Below, one piece after another: positions 22,380-32,509 of a DNA stretch of 64,000 nt. Source of the stretch: Mesostigma viride (taxonomy: Eukaryota > Streptophyta > Mesostigmatophyceae > Mesostigmatales > Mesostigmataceae); contig RPFO01000026.1 of assembly GCA_009746045.1 (NCBI GenBank), forward strand, positions 1,051,015 to 1,115,014, written 5' to 3'. The position numbers and the translations under genes are program-made. The number at the start of each line of letters is the position of its first letter. Position 1 is the first letter of the stretch. Under the pieces are notes generated by a model. It worked only from the letters and a program-made list of their open reading frames with translations. It was not told the DNA's origin and did not search any database.

Positions 22380-23215
22380 CACGCAAAATGTACTTCGTAC
22401 CGAAGTTTGTCTTTTTATGCTGAAAATTGTCATGCATGATGTTTGCAACCAAAATAGACCTCGTACAAAGTTTGGTATCGATCGGACGTCATCTTCGTGA
22501 CATTTGCTAGCAATGAAGGTACATTTTTGTCATTTTTTGTTAAATTCAATAGTAATAAATAGGAAACAGTACTAAATCACGTCAAACCATCATGGATATT
22601 TGCAAGCAACCTAATTACCACTAGAATAGACCATGCACAAAGTTTGGGGTCAATCTGAACTCAAAATAGTGACGTTTGCTAGCATAAATACTACATTTTT
22701 TGCCATTTTCAAGCATTTTGCTCAGTGTAAGCTACTAAACAATATCAAACTACGTCATAAAGCTATGAAATATTGGAAGCAACCTAAACACCACTAGATT
22801 AGACCATGGGCCAAGTTTGGGCTCAGTCTGACGTCAAAATAGTGACGTTTGCTAGCATAAATGGTGCATTTTTTGCCATTTTCAAGCATTTTGCTCAGTG
22901 TAAGCTACTAAACAATATCAAACTATGTCAGAAAGCTATGAAATGTTGGAAGCAACCTAAACACCACTAGATTAGACCATGGGCCAAGTTTGGGCCCAGT
23001 TTGATCTCAAAATAGTGACGTTTGCTAGCATAAATGGTGCAATTTTTGCCTTTTTCAAGCATTTTGGTAAGTATAGTTGCCTCAAACTATGTCAGAAAAC
23101 TGTGAATTGTTGTAAATAACCTGTTTGCCACTACATTAGACCATCCTCAACTTGTAAGGTCAGGCATAGGTAAAGGTAGTGACATTTGCTAGCACTATAT
23201 ACAAGCATATTATGC
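22380..23215 (+). repeat. Satellite array, about 172-bp unit, five copies
   Basis: The motif GTGAC.TTTGCTAGCA recurs at ~22497, 22669, 22841, 23015 and 23179 (spacings of 172, 172, 174 and 164). Each unit also has CAAGTTTG or CAAAGTTTGG, a CCACTAGA.TAGACCAT block and CATTTT(C)AAGCATTTTG. Units 2-4 are most alike. The array is AT-rich, in contrast to the GC-rich genes nearby. Confidence 0.85.
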
Positions 23216-23654
23216 CTCTTTTCGCATATACACATTAAAAATAACAAGACATCATCATATCATGGCCTTAATACAAGGTGTGCAAATGCAAATCACACCA
23301 GATCGGATGACCAATGATGGGTGGCTGCATGCCAACACATCTACCAGGCTGCAGGGTGAGAGGCCACATCGCTACAAGACAGGAATCCTCGCAATTGCAC
23401 AACACCGCTAGTACACTGTGCACATACCCCAAGAGGATTTGGCTACAAGCCATAAAAGTTTGGCCATGCTAACACATTCTTCATCCAAGCAAAATGCAGC
23501 CTCTCCAAACTCAACTCATTGATTTAAATTCAGCTAGGCCAGGCGTGCATGCTCTACTTGCCGACAACCATGAGTAAACTTGTCTACCACTTCATTCCAT
23601 GCGCCGGTAGATGGCACCGTCTCATCTACCAGTCATCCCCGGCTCCCATTCCGC

Positions 23655-23792
23655 ATCCTCCTCTCCCTCTCCCTCTCCCTCTTCCTCCTCCCCCTCCCCC
23701 TCCCATTCTCCCTCCCCCTCTCCCTCCTCCTCCCCCTCCTCCTCCCCCTCTTTCTCCCCCTCTTTCTCTCCCTCTTCCTCCTCCTCCCCGCC
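23655..23792 (+). repeat. Polypyrimidine tract (CTCCCT / CCT)n
   Basis: About 138 bp are almost purely C and T on the plus strand, just 3' of the stop codon of the minus-strand gene at 23842. The ORFs it generates are artefacts. Confidence 0.85.
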
Positions 23793-23841
23793 TTCACTGT
23801 CACTGTGCACAGCAGGGACGGCATCGTCTATGTGGGTGCCA

Positions 23842-25602
23842 TCACCTGCGTTCACGGTGCCAGCCTAGCTCCTGTGGAAAGAAGCGAGCGCGGCCAAATG
23901 CCTCGACTGGGTGTGGGCAGCCGCACACGAACTGCGTCACCTCCGCCAGGGCATGATAGTCCTCATACTGCCCATCAGCCCACATCGCCTTGATGAGCAG
24001 GTGACCTCCCCTTTCCTGAACCTTAGTGACCCAGCCATGGAAGCGCTCCCTCTTCCTCGCTATCCCCGGAAACAGGGCACACAGGCGCATCCCGATAAGC
24101 GCACGTGCTCCATGCTCGGCAAAGTAGGCATTGCAGTCATCCTTTGCTGCTGCCCTGGCGGCGGTGGCAGTCTTGTAATGCTCAAAGTCAATCTGCGGGT
24201 GCTCTTTCAACGCCGCCACCGTGGCAGCTGACAGTTTGCCGGTACTGATCAGCTCAGGCTGGTGCACCTCTGCCGTACCGCCCACTGTCCAGTGCTGCAG
24301 GTGTACATCAGAAATGGGGACCGTCATCCCTGCGCTGCCGCCACCTAATGTCACTCTAGAAAACTGGCCCGTCCACGACGGTGCGTAGTAAGGAGAGGCG
24401 ACAATGCTGTCACGCTCCGTGCGATCGCCTTCCAGATCAAGGACCTTCACCAGCATGTGTGGTGCCCACGGCATTCCCTGCCCGCAGGTGACGGCTGGCC
24501 GCTTAACAACGAGTAGGTCGCTGCGTCGTATGAGGCTTCCATTCACCTTGAAGGTGTGCCTGCCGGAAATCAGTGTGCGCAAAGCGGGCGTTGCCGTTGA
24601 TGTGCTCCCTCGCGCAGCGGGCGCACATGCGCGGTTGATCTGCGCTTGAATCTCGCGGGCAGGGCAAGCGACGTGTGAGATTACTTGTTTTATGGGCAGC
24701 CTCAGTGCTCGTGTTGCCCGCGCAACCGACTGGTCGCCTGCAGATCGCAGCGGTAAGGGTACCGCCTTGTTCGCTTGCAGTTCACGCTTCTCTTTGAGCT
24801 TTTGCTCCATGATGTCGAACAGATTCTCGTTGTTGGCACGCACATCCTCCACGGACTTTGGCACCTGCTCAATCCATCCGTCCAGCAACTGCTGCTTCTC
24901 AGCGGCGACGATGTCAGGAAAAAGGCTGTGAAGGCTAGCGCAGGTACATCTCCTGGCACCGCCCTCGTCCCATTCAAAAAGCGGCACTAGACCAGGACTT
25001 CCTTTGGGGGCCTTGCCACGCTCTATGAGGAGGCACCCATAGACAGGATCTCCCTGCGGGGTGTACCCAATGGGCGTGACCCCGTCACAAGCCTCGCCAT
25101 TAGGCCCTGTGGGCTGCCACTTGTTCACCGGTGCATTTACCAACGTCTCCGATGCGGCTAGGCGCCAGCGGACATACACGGTCATATCCGGGCCCCAAAA
25201 CACTTCGAGATCGAACACCTTCGAAGAGCGGTGCCTCTCCCTCTCGGCTTCGGTTGCTGGCTCATCATCCAAGTCGGCGGTGGCGCCCGCGCCCGCACCC
25301 GCGCCGGCGCCTGCGCCCCCACCCCCGCCCGCGCCCGCGCGCGCGCCTTGGGTGGCGCCCGCGCCCGCACCCGCGCCGGCGCCTGCGCCCCCGCCCCCGC
25401 CCCCGCCCGGGCCCGCGCCCGCGCCCGCGTCTTGGGTGGCGCCCGCGCCCGCACCCGCGCCTTCTCCCCCGCCCCCGCCCCCGCCCGCGCCCCCGCCCGC
25501 GCCATGGGTGTGGCCCGCGGCTGGCTTCTTCGGAAATGCGTCCATCGATTTCACCCACCGGCCGTCAGCGGTGGATGCACCCTTTCGGCCACGTTGTGAC
25601 AT
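23842..25602 (-). CDS. Unrecognised 586-residue protein with a Gly/Ala-repeat N-terminus
   Basis: An ATG at 25600-25602 (MSQRGRKGASTADGRW) opens 586 codons to TGA at 23842-23844. The ORF extends further upstream but without convincing sequence. Residues ~30-110 are a low-complexity Gly-Ala-rich tract made from imperfect GC repeats. The rest is complex and looks folded: VFWGPDMTVYVRWRLAA, a Cys-containing stretch (GARRCTCASLHSLFPDIV), a charged helix (IMEQKLKEKRELQ), then near the C-terminus GMRLCALFPGIARKRE and HGWVTKVQERGG...MWADGQYEDY, which has the look of a small Tudor/chromo-like barrel. That resemblance is weak and I assign no function. It lies 3' of the 26031-26537 ORF on the same strand, and both may belong to one DNA transposon. 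Confidence 0.55.
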   Translation of the reverse strand: MSQRGRKGASTADGRWVKSMDAFPKKPAAGHTHGAGGGAGGGGGGGEGAGAGAGATQDAGAGAGPGGGGGGGAGAGAGAGAGATQGARAGAGGGGGAGAGAGAGAGATADLDDEPATEAERERHRSSKVFDLEVFWGPDMTVYVRWRLAASETLVNAPVNKWQPTGPNGEACDGVTPIGYTPQGDPVYGCLLIERGKAPKGSPGLVPLFEWDEGGARRCTCASLHSLFPDIVAAEKQQLLDGWIEQVPKSVEDVRANNENLFDIMEQKLKEKRELQANKAVPLPLRSAGDQSVARATRALRLPIKQVISHVACPAREIQAQINRACAPAARGSTSTATPALRTLISGRHTFKVNGSLIRRSDLLVVKRPAVTCGQGMPWAPHMLVKVLDLEGDRTERDSIVASPYYAPSWTGQFSRVTLGGGSAGMTVPISDVHLQHWTVGGTAEVHQPELISTGKLSAATVAALKEHPQIDFEHYKTATAARAAAKDDCNAYFAEHGARALIGMRLCALFPGIARKRERFHGWVTKVQERGGHLLIKAMWADGQYEDYHALAEVTQFVCGCPHPVEAFGRARFFPQELGWHRERR

Positions 25603-26030
25603 CAAGCGCGGCGTCCCCAATAGAACAGTCATGCAATATGAATAATCATTAGTATCAACGATGCGTTCATGCAGGCGTGAACTGTGAAATACAACAAGCA
25701 TGCAACAACGACTCCAGCACACTTAGTAAATACTGCTCATAATATCTGTGGCACATGCAACATGGTTAAAACACACATGGATGACCTGTATGGCTGCACA
25801 TGAACTGTCCACCTAGAGAAGACTAGAAATTCAGCATGATATCAAGAGCCATCCACACAAATATATGTCTTACCGCAGCTTAGGGCTTCTTCGGGTTGAG
25901 TTGGCGAATCGAGCTTGTTGAGCCCTGCTCGAAGTAATGCTCAAATGCGATGCCCAGGCCCGCCAGCACATCATCAAATGTGATTAGTTTCACAGGTGGT
26001 CCGAAGAGTTCCAAACGTGGTTGCTAATTT

Positions 26031-26537
26031 TCAGGCAGTGCCTGAAGGCCGCCTCGAAAGTGAAACGCGAAAGTGAAAAGGGGTCACAAACCCTATGTTC
26101 ATATCCTTGACTCCCCCGTCGAGAACGAACCGAAAACCAGCGCCATGAACGAACTTGTGACGAGTAGATGACGACATCGTGGTTATGGCGTCGTACCCCC
26201 CCTGGTGCAGCTGCTGCTTTATCGCCGCCTTCCTGTCCTCTTGCTTCCGCCCGGGCGAAAACCAGGCGCTTCGCAATGCCTGGAGATGTGATATTCTAAT
26301 GGGCTTCATGCACTCGTGGCCGCACTTACAGTCGAACGTCTCGTCGGTCACTAGGCTGCCGGCATGGGTGCTGCCGCTTAGCACTATGGCTGCGAACTTG
26401 CGCTTCCCATGGTGTCCCATCACCATGATAGCGAAAGCCAGGAAGCAGATAGCCACGATTATGTCCCAGCAAAGCCATAGCACACCTTCCGTTTCGACCG
26501 CCATGTCGGCCACTAGTCCGGATAGCTCAATGTGCAC
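26031..26537 (-). CDS. Transposon-like ORF with a CxC Cys cluster, start duplicated by a palindrome
   Basis: A 168-codon ORF has a hydrophobic stretch (IIVAICFLAFAIMVMG), a Cys cluster (FDCKCGHECMKPI), a basic helix (SPGRKQEDRKAAIKQQL) and KFVHGAGFRFVLDGG. The order of a C-x-C-x3-C motif, a charged helix and a K(F/Y)...G segment resembles the N-terminal region of proteins from several eukaryotic DNA transposons; this is inference. Its first 25 codons (MHIELSGLVADMAVETEG) are repeated in mirror image at 27005-27077 by the large palindrome, so the 5' end lies within the left arm. Confidence 0.35.
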   Translation of the reverse strand: MHIELSGLVADMAVETEGVLWLCWDIIVAICFLAFAIMVMGHHGKRKFAAIVLSGSTHAGSLVTDETFDCKCGHECMKPIRISHLQALRSAWFSPGRKQEDRKAAIKQQLHQGGYDAITTMSSSTRHKFVHGAGFRFVLDGGVKDMNIGFVTPFHFRVSLSRRPSGTA

Positions 26538-27077
26538 CTGACCTTGACACTAATCGCACAAACAGCCACAATTTTGCAAGCAAGAAGACATGGCTACCTC
26601 GGCATTTCATGAAATGTACTTCGTGAAATGCATTTCGTGAAATGTACTAAGGAACGTGATTGGCCGGCGTTCGCTCGCCAAATCTCGCAAAATGTACTAA
26701 GGCACGTGATTGGTCCCGCAAAATGTACTAAGGAACGTGATTGGCCGGCGAAGATTCTGTAGGGAATTTTAATTGCAGCAAACAGAATCTTCGCCGGCCA
26801 ATCACGTTCCTTAGTACATTTTGCGGGACCAATCACGTGCCTTAGTACATTTTGCGAGATTTGGCGAGCGAACGCCGGCCAATCACGTTCCTTAGTACAT
26901 TTCACGAAATGCATTTCACGAAGTACATTTCATGAAATGCCGAGGTAGCCATGTCTTCTTGCTTGCAAAATTGTGGCTGTTTGTGCGATTAGTGTCAAGG
27001 TCAGGTGCACATTGAGCTATCCGGACTAGTGGCCGACATGGCGGTCGAAACGGAAGGTGTACTATGGCTTTGCTGGG
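26465..27077. repeat. Near-perfect 613-bp palindrome (296-bp arms, 21-bp spacer)
   Basis: Arms 26465-26760 and 26782-27077 are reverse complements with no indel and only about one mismatch seen (G/A near 26479/27062). The spacer is 26761-26781. Inside each arm a sub-motif of AATGTACTAAGG.ACGTGATTGG recurs three times and AAATG(T/C)A.TTCGTGAAATG two to three times. The left arm carries the start of the ORF at 26031-26537. Confidence 0.95.
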
Positions 27078-28267
27078 ATGATTATCATCGTAGTACATCA
27101 TATGTATTACAGTACATTTCACGAAGTACATTTCATGGAGGCAGAGGGAAAGTTCCTGTTCATGGTGAGTCGGGGTTAGCAATCACGGCAATGTCGATAC
27201 ATGTACTTGCAGTATATACAAATGCCATAATGTCCTTAGATGCAGCATGAATGTCTATTGTTCGGATTTCTTTTATCACGATGCTTAGGATGCCTTCCAA
27301 CAGAAATCTGCTGCGCTACAGGTCGGGAATACCTGAACTTGATATGCGTGGCCAGTGGCCATGGCAGCCGGGGTCGGTAAGAATTAACTTCGATAGCCAT
27401 GAATAATGCGGAAAGTGAACGTTGTCCACCCGCTGCACAGGGAAAATGGCTGCACAGGAACGGCCTGACGTGATACTGTCGCAAAGCAGTTCTCATAAGC
27501 CGACAATTACACATTCGACTTATGATCGATAATCGGCGCAGGCCTTCGACATTCAAGCGCGCATCGAAACGTCGTGAGGATTTCGGACATTTAGATGAAG
27601 TTGGATTGTTTTCGGCCCTCGTATTTGCCATGATCTTGGCCATCCAATCTTTTTGCTTCGTGCACAGTTTGCGTTTGCAGTTAAGCGTAGGTACATGACA
27701 AGCTTGCGTTTGCGTTTGCGTTTGCGTTTGCCTTTGCCTTTGCCTTTGCGTATACATTTGCATGTGCGCTTGCGTTGCCGTTTGCTTATGCGTCCCAATG
27801 TATGTCTGGCTTTGGGCAATTCTATTTCCTTGTCGTTGGGATATGAGTGGGTGCTGGCGGTGGTGTTACTGTCGGCAGGTAGAGTGGCAGTGGCTTCAAC
27901 TTCTGTTGCTTTTTCATTGCATTTGCATTTTCATTGGGTCTCTGTAGTTAACAACTGCTTTAAATATCTTTGTTAATAGCCGGCTTCAGCTGTAATTTCG
28001 ATTGCATGTTGCTTTTGAATTGCATTCGCACTGGGCACATGCAGTGGGCATTAGGCATTGGTAGTGCAATTACACATGCAGTCACACTTGCAATTGCAAT
28101 GAAGTTGAAATTGAAGCTGCAGCTAAAATTTGCTACGTGCCTACTGGTACAGTCGCATGTGCAGTCAACTTTGTGCTTGTTTATTATTATTATTTCTTCT
28201 TCTTATAATTTCTTCTTATTATTATTATAATTTCTTCTTGCTTTTCGTAATGTGTGGTGGTTAGAAT
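27078..28267. other. No gene seen; short (TTTGCG)n array
   Basis: A hexanucleotide run (TTTGCG, changing to TTTGCC) lies at 27704-27758. The surrounding 1.2 kb shows only chance ORFs, with loose TTGCAA- and TTGCATTT-like repeats. Confidence 0.6.
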
Positions 28268-28445
28268 GGTGATGGCAGGGGCAGGAGCAGGGGCAGGGGC
28301 AGGGGCAGGGGCAGGGGCAGGGGCAGGGGCAGGGGCAGGGGCAGGGGCAGGGGCAGGGGCAGGGGCAGGGGCAGGGGCAGGGGCAGGGGCAGGGGCAGGG
28401 GCAGGGGCAGGGGCAGGGGTAGGGGCAGGGGCAGGGGCAGGGGCA
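28268..28445 (+). repeat. Hexanucleotide array (GGGGCA)n
   Basis: About 29 copies of GGGGCA carry two single-base variants. All frames are open in such an array; no gene is implied. It is strongly G-rich on the plus strand and could form G-quadruplexes. Confidence 0.95.
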
Positions 28446-28611
28446 ATCATGAGTTGCTTTCGGCCTGGCATGTGCACCAGAACTGGCATATGTGCTCGCA
28501 ATGCAGCTTGCTACTCTTGTTCCTTTTGTTTGCCTTTTCTTTTGTTTGGGAACTGTTCGTGCAGGGGGGTGGGATGAGGCCGCGAGTCTCTGGGCAGGGG
28601 CATTGACGTGG

Positions 28612-30232
28612 GTAGGTGTGTGTCTGGGCTAAGTCTGCAATTGTCGCTGCTGTGCTGTACTTCTGGCTGTGGCTTACGGTGCATTTGTGGCTTGGAGTAG
28701 GGGTGAGGCTAGGGTGGGCGCAGGCGCGGGCGTGGGCGTGGGCGTGGGCGTGAGCGTGGGCATGGGCGCGGGCGTGGGCGTGGGCGTGGGCGTGGGCGTG
28801 GGCGTGGGTGTGGGCGTGGGCGTGGGCGTGGGCGTGGGCGTGGGCGTGGGCGTGGGCGTGGGCGTGGCATGGGCGTGGGCGTGGGCGTGGGCGTGGGCGT
28901 GGGCGTGGCGTGGGCGTGGGCGTGGGCGTGGGCGTGGGCGTGGGCGTGGGCGTGGGCGTGGGCGTGGGCGTGGGCGTGGGCGTGGGCGTGGGCGTGGGCG
29001 TGGGCGTGGGCGTGGGCGTGGGCGTGGGTGTGGGTGTGGGCGTGGGCGTGGGCGTGGGCGTGGGTGTGGGCGTGGGCGTGGGCGTGGGCGTGGGCGTGGG
29101 CGTGGGCGTGGGCGTGGGCGTGGGCGTGGGCGTGGGCGTGGGCGTGGGCGTGGGCGTGGGCGTGGGCGTGGGCGTGGGCGTGGGCGTGGGCGTGGGCGTG
29201 GGCGTGGGCGTGGGCGTGGGCGTGGGCGTGGGCGTGGGCGTGGGCGTGGGCGTGGGCGTGGGCGTGGGCGTGGGCGTGGGCGTGGGCGTGGGCGTGGGCG
29301 TGGGCGTGGGCGTGGGCGTGGGCGTGGGCGTGGGCGTGGGCGTGGGCGTGGCGTGGGCGTGGGCGTGGGCGTGGGCGTGGGCGTGGGTGGGCGTGGGCGT
29401 GGGCGTGGCGTGGGCGTGGGCGTGGGCGTGGGCGTGGGCGTGGGCGTGGGCGTGGGCGTGGGCGTGGGCGTGGGCGTGGGCGTGGGCGTGGGCGTGGGCG
29501 TGGGCGTGGGCGTGGGCGTGGGCGTGGGCGTGGGCGTGGGCGTGGGCGTGGGCGTGGGCGTGGGCGTGGGCGTGGGCGTGGGCGTGGGCGTGGGCGTGGG
29601 CGTGGGCGTGGGCGTGGGCGTGGGCGTGAGCGTGGGCGTGGGCGTTGGCGTGGGTAGGTGTGTGTCTCAGCTACGTCTGCTATTGTTGCAGCTGCGCTCT
29701 ACTTCTGGCTGTGGCTTTGGGTATAATTGTGGCTTGGAGTAGGGGTGAGGCTAGGGTGGGCGTGGGCGTGGGCGTGGGCGTGGGCGTGGGCGTGGGCGTG
29801 GGCGTGGGCGTGGGCGTGGGCGTGGGCGTGGGCGTGGGCGTGGGCGTGGGCGTGGGCGTGGGCGTGGGCGTGGGCGTGGGCGTGGGCGTGGGCGTGGGCG
29901 TGGGCGTGGGCGTGGGCGTGGGCGTGGGCGTGGGCGTGGGCGTGGGCGTGGGCGTGGGCGTGGGCATGGGCGTGGGCGTGGGCGTGGGCGTGGGCGTGGG
30001 CGTGGGTGCAGAATGGGCGGGTGAGGGGCAGGGGCATGGGCATGGGCGGGGCGGGGGGGGCGGCGGGGGCGGGGGCGGGGGCGGGGGCGGGGCGGGGGCG
30101 GGGGCGGGGGCGGGGCGGGGGCGGGGGCGGGGCGGGGGCGGGGCGGGGCGGGGGCGGGGGCGGGGGCGGGGGCGGGGGCGGGGGCGGGGGCGGGGGCGGG
30201 GCGGGGCGGGGGCGGGGGCGGGGGCGGGGCAT
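28612..30232 (+). repeat. Compound array: duplicated flank plus (GGGCGT)n, then (GGGGGC)n
   Basis: A flank of about 110 bp (GGTAGGTGTGTGTCT to GGTGAGGCTAGGGTGGGC) occurs twice, at 28610-28720 and 29653-29760. Each copy is followed by GGGCGT repeats: ~28727-29645 (about 150 copies) and ~29757-30005 (about 40 copies). The second passes into GGGGGC / GGGCGG repeats at 30045-30230. Variants (GGGTGT, GGCGTGGCGTGG) mark internal slippage. All six frames stay open through the array, so the Gly-Val, Arg-Gly and Trp-Ala ORFs are artefacts. Confidence 0.95.
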
Positions 30233-31083
30233 GGGCGTGTGCATGGGCGTTGGGGGGGTCAGGGGGGCTGGGGTTGGGTTTGGGTGGGTGGGTCATTGGT
30301 GCAATGTTTGGAGTTGGGGCTTGTGTGTGTGGGGGGGGGGGGGGGGCATCGGGATTGCCATGCGCGTGCACGTGGGCGTCCGCGTGATCCTCTGTTCGTG
30401 TACATGTTCATGCATGTGCCATGACGGCACAATGCATGTCAGATTCGTGACTTTATCGTGTGTTCCCTAGTTGCAAGTATTACTGCTAAAATTCATTGCA
30501 GCATTCCATTCCTTGCATAATGCTTGATTGCTTGCATCAGTTCATTCTATACTTCGATCATGACCTGAAGTGCTTAAGTATTACCAGACTCTCGCGCAGT
30601 GTCAGAATGTCCAATTCTTAGCACACATGCATGTTTGCACACCAAAGCCCTCATTCCCATGTTGATAAGGCTAAGTAAAACATTTTTTTTTTGTGCGGTG
30701 ATCCACGAAATGCAGCTGTGAATGGCTCTAGGAGGTCACCAATGGTGGCCAGACCTGTTATTGAGCATTGGGAGACGTTACAGGGGCATCGATCACAGTT
30801 ACATTTAGTTCAGATGTAGTTCAATTTAGTACATTATAGTATAAATGTAGTAGAAAATAGTACAACCTAGTATATTGTAGCATATACTAGTTCAACTACC
30901 TCCAGATGAGATCCAGGGGCTATGGGGACACTTTTTATGCAAAACTGAACTTGAAACAAGCAAAAAACAAGAAACTTGGAAAAACTCAAAATGTACTTGT
31001 GCTGGAGTACATTCTTAACGGCTGGCAGGGCTAGGGCAGCGTGTGGCTGCCTAGATAGATGTTGAAGTTAGAATGCTGTTAGA
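30233..31083. other. No gene seen; G runs and AT-rich flank
   Basis: A (TG)n plus 18-G run lies at about 30322-30347. AGTA/TAGT-rich sequence at 30790-30900 has no recognised identity. 30985-31060 resembles the inverted flank at 22335-22400 (AATGTACTCCAGCAC) and the inverted repeat at 34468-34512. Confidence 0.5.
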
Positions 31084-31093
31084 TAGATGTAGT

Positions 31094-32398
31094 ATGCTTT
31101 CGAGCAGCACGTGACCCCTCTTGCCGCAGATGTGGCGGCAATTGGAGGCACGCTGGCTGCTGAGCTTCCCACCATCCCCACCGCCACCGCCACCCTCCTC
31201 GCCTCCACCCCCCCCCCCCCTCCGCCTCCACCGACTCCATCACCGCCCAGCTCCGCGACATCGACCAGCGCCTCAAGGATAATGCAATCGCTATCGAGGT
31301 CTTGCAGAACACAGCAGGCCTCACCGCCCAGGCCGTGAAGGACATTGCCGCCAAGCCCGCCCCGGCTGGCCTGGCCGGCGATGCTCCTCCCATCACGACC
31401 TGGGCGGACATGCTTAAGCAACATACCACCTCCACCACCTCCGCCGTCGCAGCCCAGCTCCAGCGGCAGACGCTTGACCTCCGCGAGGAGGCCGAGCTCG
31501 CCAAGCGCAGCCTCAACGTCATTGTCAAGAATCTCAAGATGGAGGAAGGTGAGAACTCCGAGAAGCTTGCGCGTGCTTTTGAGAGAGAAATCCTTGATCG
31601 CATGGGCCTTACTGGTGAGATCGAGCTGGCCGCCCACCGCCTTCCCCGCGCGCGGGGTAAGGCCGGGCCGCCCCCGCTCCTTCTCACCTTTAATTAAGAC
31701 CCCGGCGGACAAGATTTCTTTTCTCAGACGCCGCAAGCGGCTCGAGAAGACTCTCTTCACCCTTGACGACGACTTGACCCTGGCACAGCAACAACGACGA
31801 CGGGAGCTATGGCCGACCTACCACCAGCTCCGGCAGACCAAGGCGGGCCAGCCGGTGTACTGGAAGGGGGCGGCCATCTACGTCGGCCACAAGCCCTGGC
31901 AAGCGACCCCCTCGACCACCGCGGCCCCAGCAACTCCAGCCCCAGCCTAGGGGAATACAGCAGTAGTGTAGAATAGTTAGACAGTGGCCTTGTACATGCC
32001 CGCCTACTACAGGCACTATATTAGCTGAGGCCTAGCCTTTTTAGTCATGTACATGTTTGCCTATGATGTGCCACACTCCAGACGATGCCTAGCCTTATTT
32101 AGTAATGTTGTGCCCATGCAGGGAGTCACTCTCTGCTGAGAAGCCATGCCATAGCTCTTGTATACTAGCCATGATGATCTTGCCCCTCACAGGCATGCTC
32201 CCCCCTTACCCGGGCATAGCGTGATAGACCATGAGGGTGCGGGTGCCCTGGTGCACCTAGAGCAAGTGTTGTTTACATTCCCACCCGGCCTTGCAGGAAG
32301 TAGCTTAGAATGTATTATAGGCTCATATGCCCCTTCTCAGGGATATGTGCTACATATACTCCCAACGGAGTTATGTTCCTAATTAATTAATTAATTAA
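31094..32398 (+). mobile_element. ORF1-only LINE-like element, copy 3, 5'-truncated, with TSD
   Basis: A 10-bp duplication TAGATGTAGT flanks the insertion (31084-31093 and 32399-32408). The copy begins within ORF1 near CAGCACGTGACCCC, continues through the ORF1 C-terminus to TAG 31948, then the family's 3' UTR (CATAGCTCTTGTATA, CACCTAGAGCAAGTGTTG) and an (ATTA)n tail. 5' truncation, a simple-repeat tail and a target duplication are hallmarks of target-primed reverse transcription. It is more diverged than copies 1 and 2, hence older or from another subfamily. Confidence 0.8.
31107..31950 (+). pseudogene. LINE ORF1p-like protein, copy 3 (partial, frameshifted)
   Basis: It keeps the coiled-coil region (TAGLTAQAVKDIAAKPAPAG), the RRM-like block (KRSLNVIVKNLKMEEGEN, then HRLPRARGKAGPPPLLLTF) and the C-terminal domain (KTLFTLDDDLTLAQQQRRRE, VYWKGAAIYVGHKPW) in two or three frames. 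The first ~200 residues are missing because the copy is 5'-truncated. Confidence 0.7.
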
Positions 32399-32409
32399 TA
32401 GATGTAGTT

Positions 32410-32509
32410 TGTAGCCAATGTAGATAGATTAGACCGGTAGGAATGTTTGCACCCATCCATGGATGGGTGCAAACATTCCTACCGGTCTAATCTATCTACA
32501 TTGGCTACA
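32410..32509. repeat. Perfect 100-bp palindrome
   Basis: The sequence from TGTAGCCAATGTAGATAG to CTATCTACATTGGCTACA reads identically on both strands, centred at 32459/32460 (CCATGG), with no spacer. It starts two bases after the LINE-like copy's target duplication. A diverged half-copy of the arm is found inverted at 34420-34475. Confidence 0.95.

Noticed and set aside
28669-30470. Long ORFs of Gly-Val, Arg-Gly, Trp-Ala and Pro-Thr repeats on both strands
   Set aside because: They are produced by G-rich hexanucleotide arrays that lack stops in every frame.
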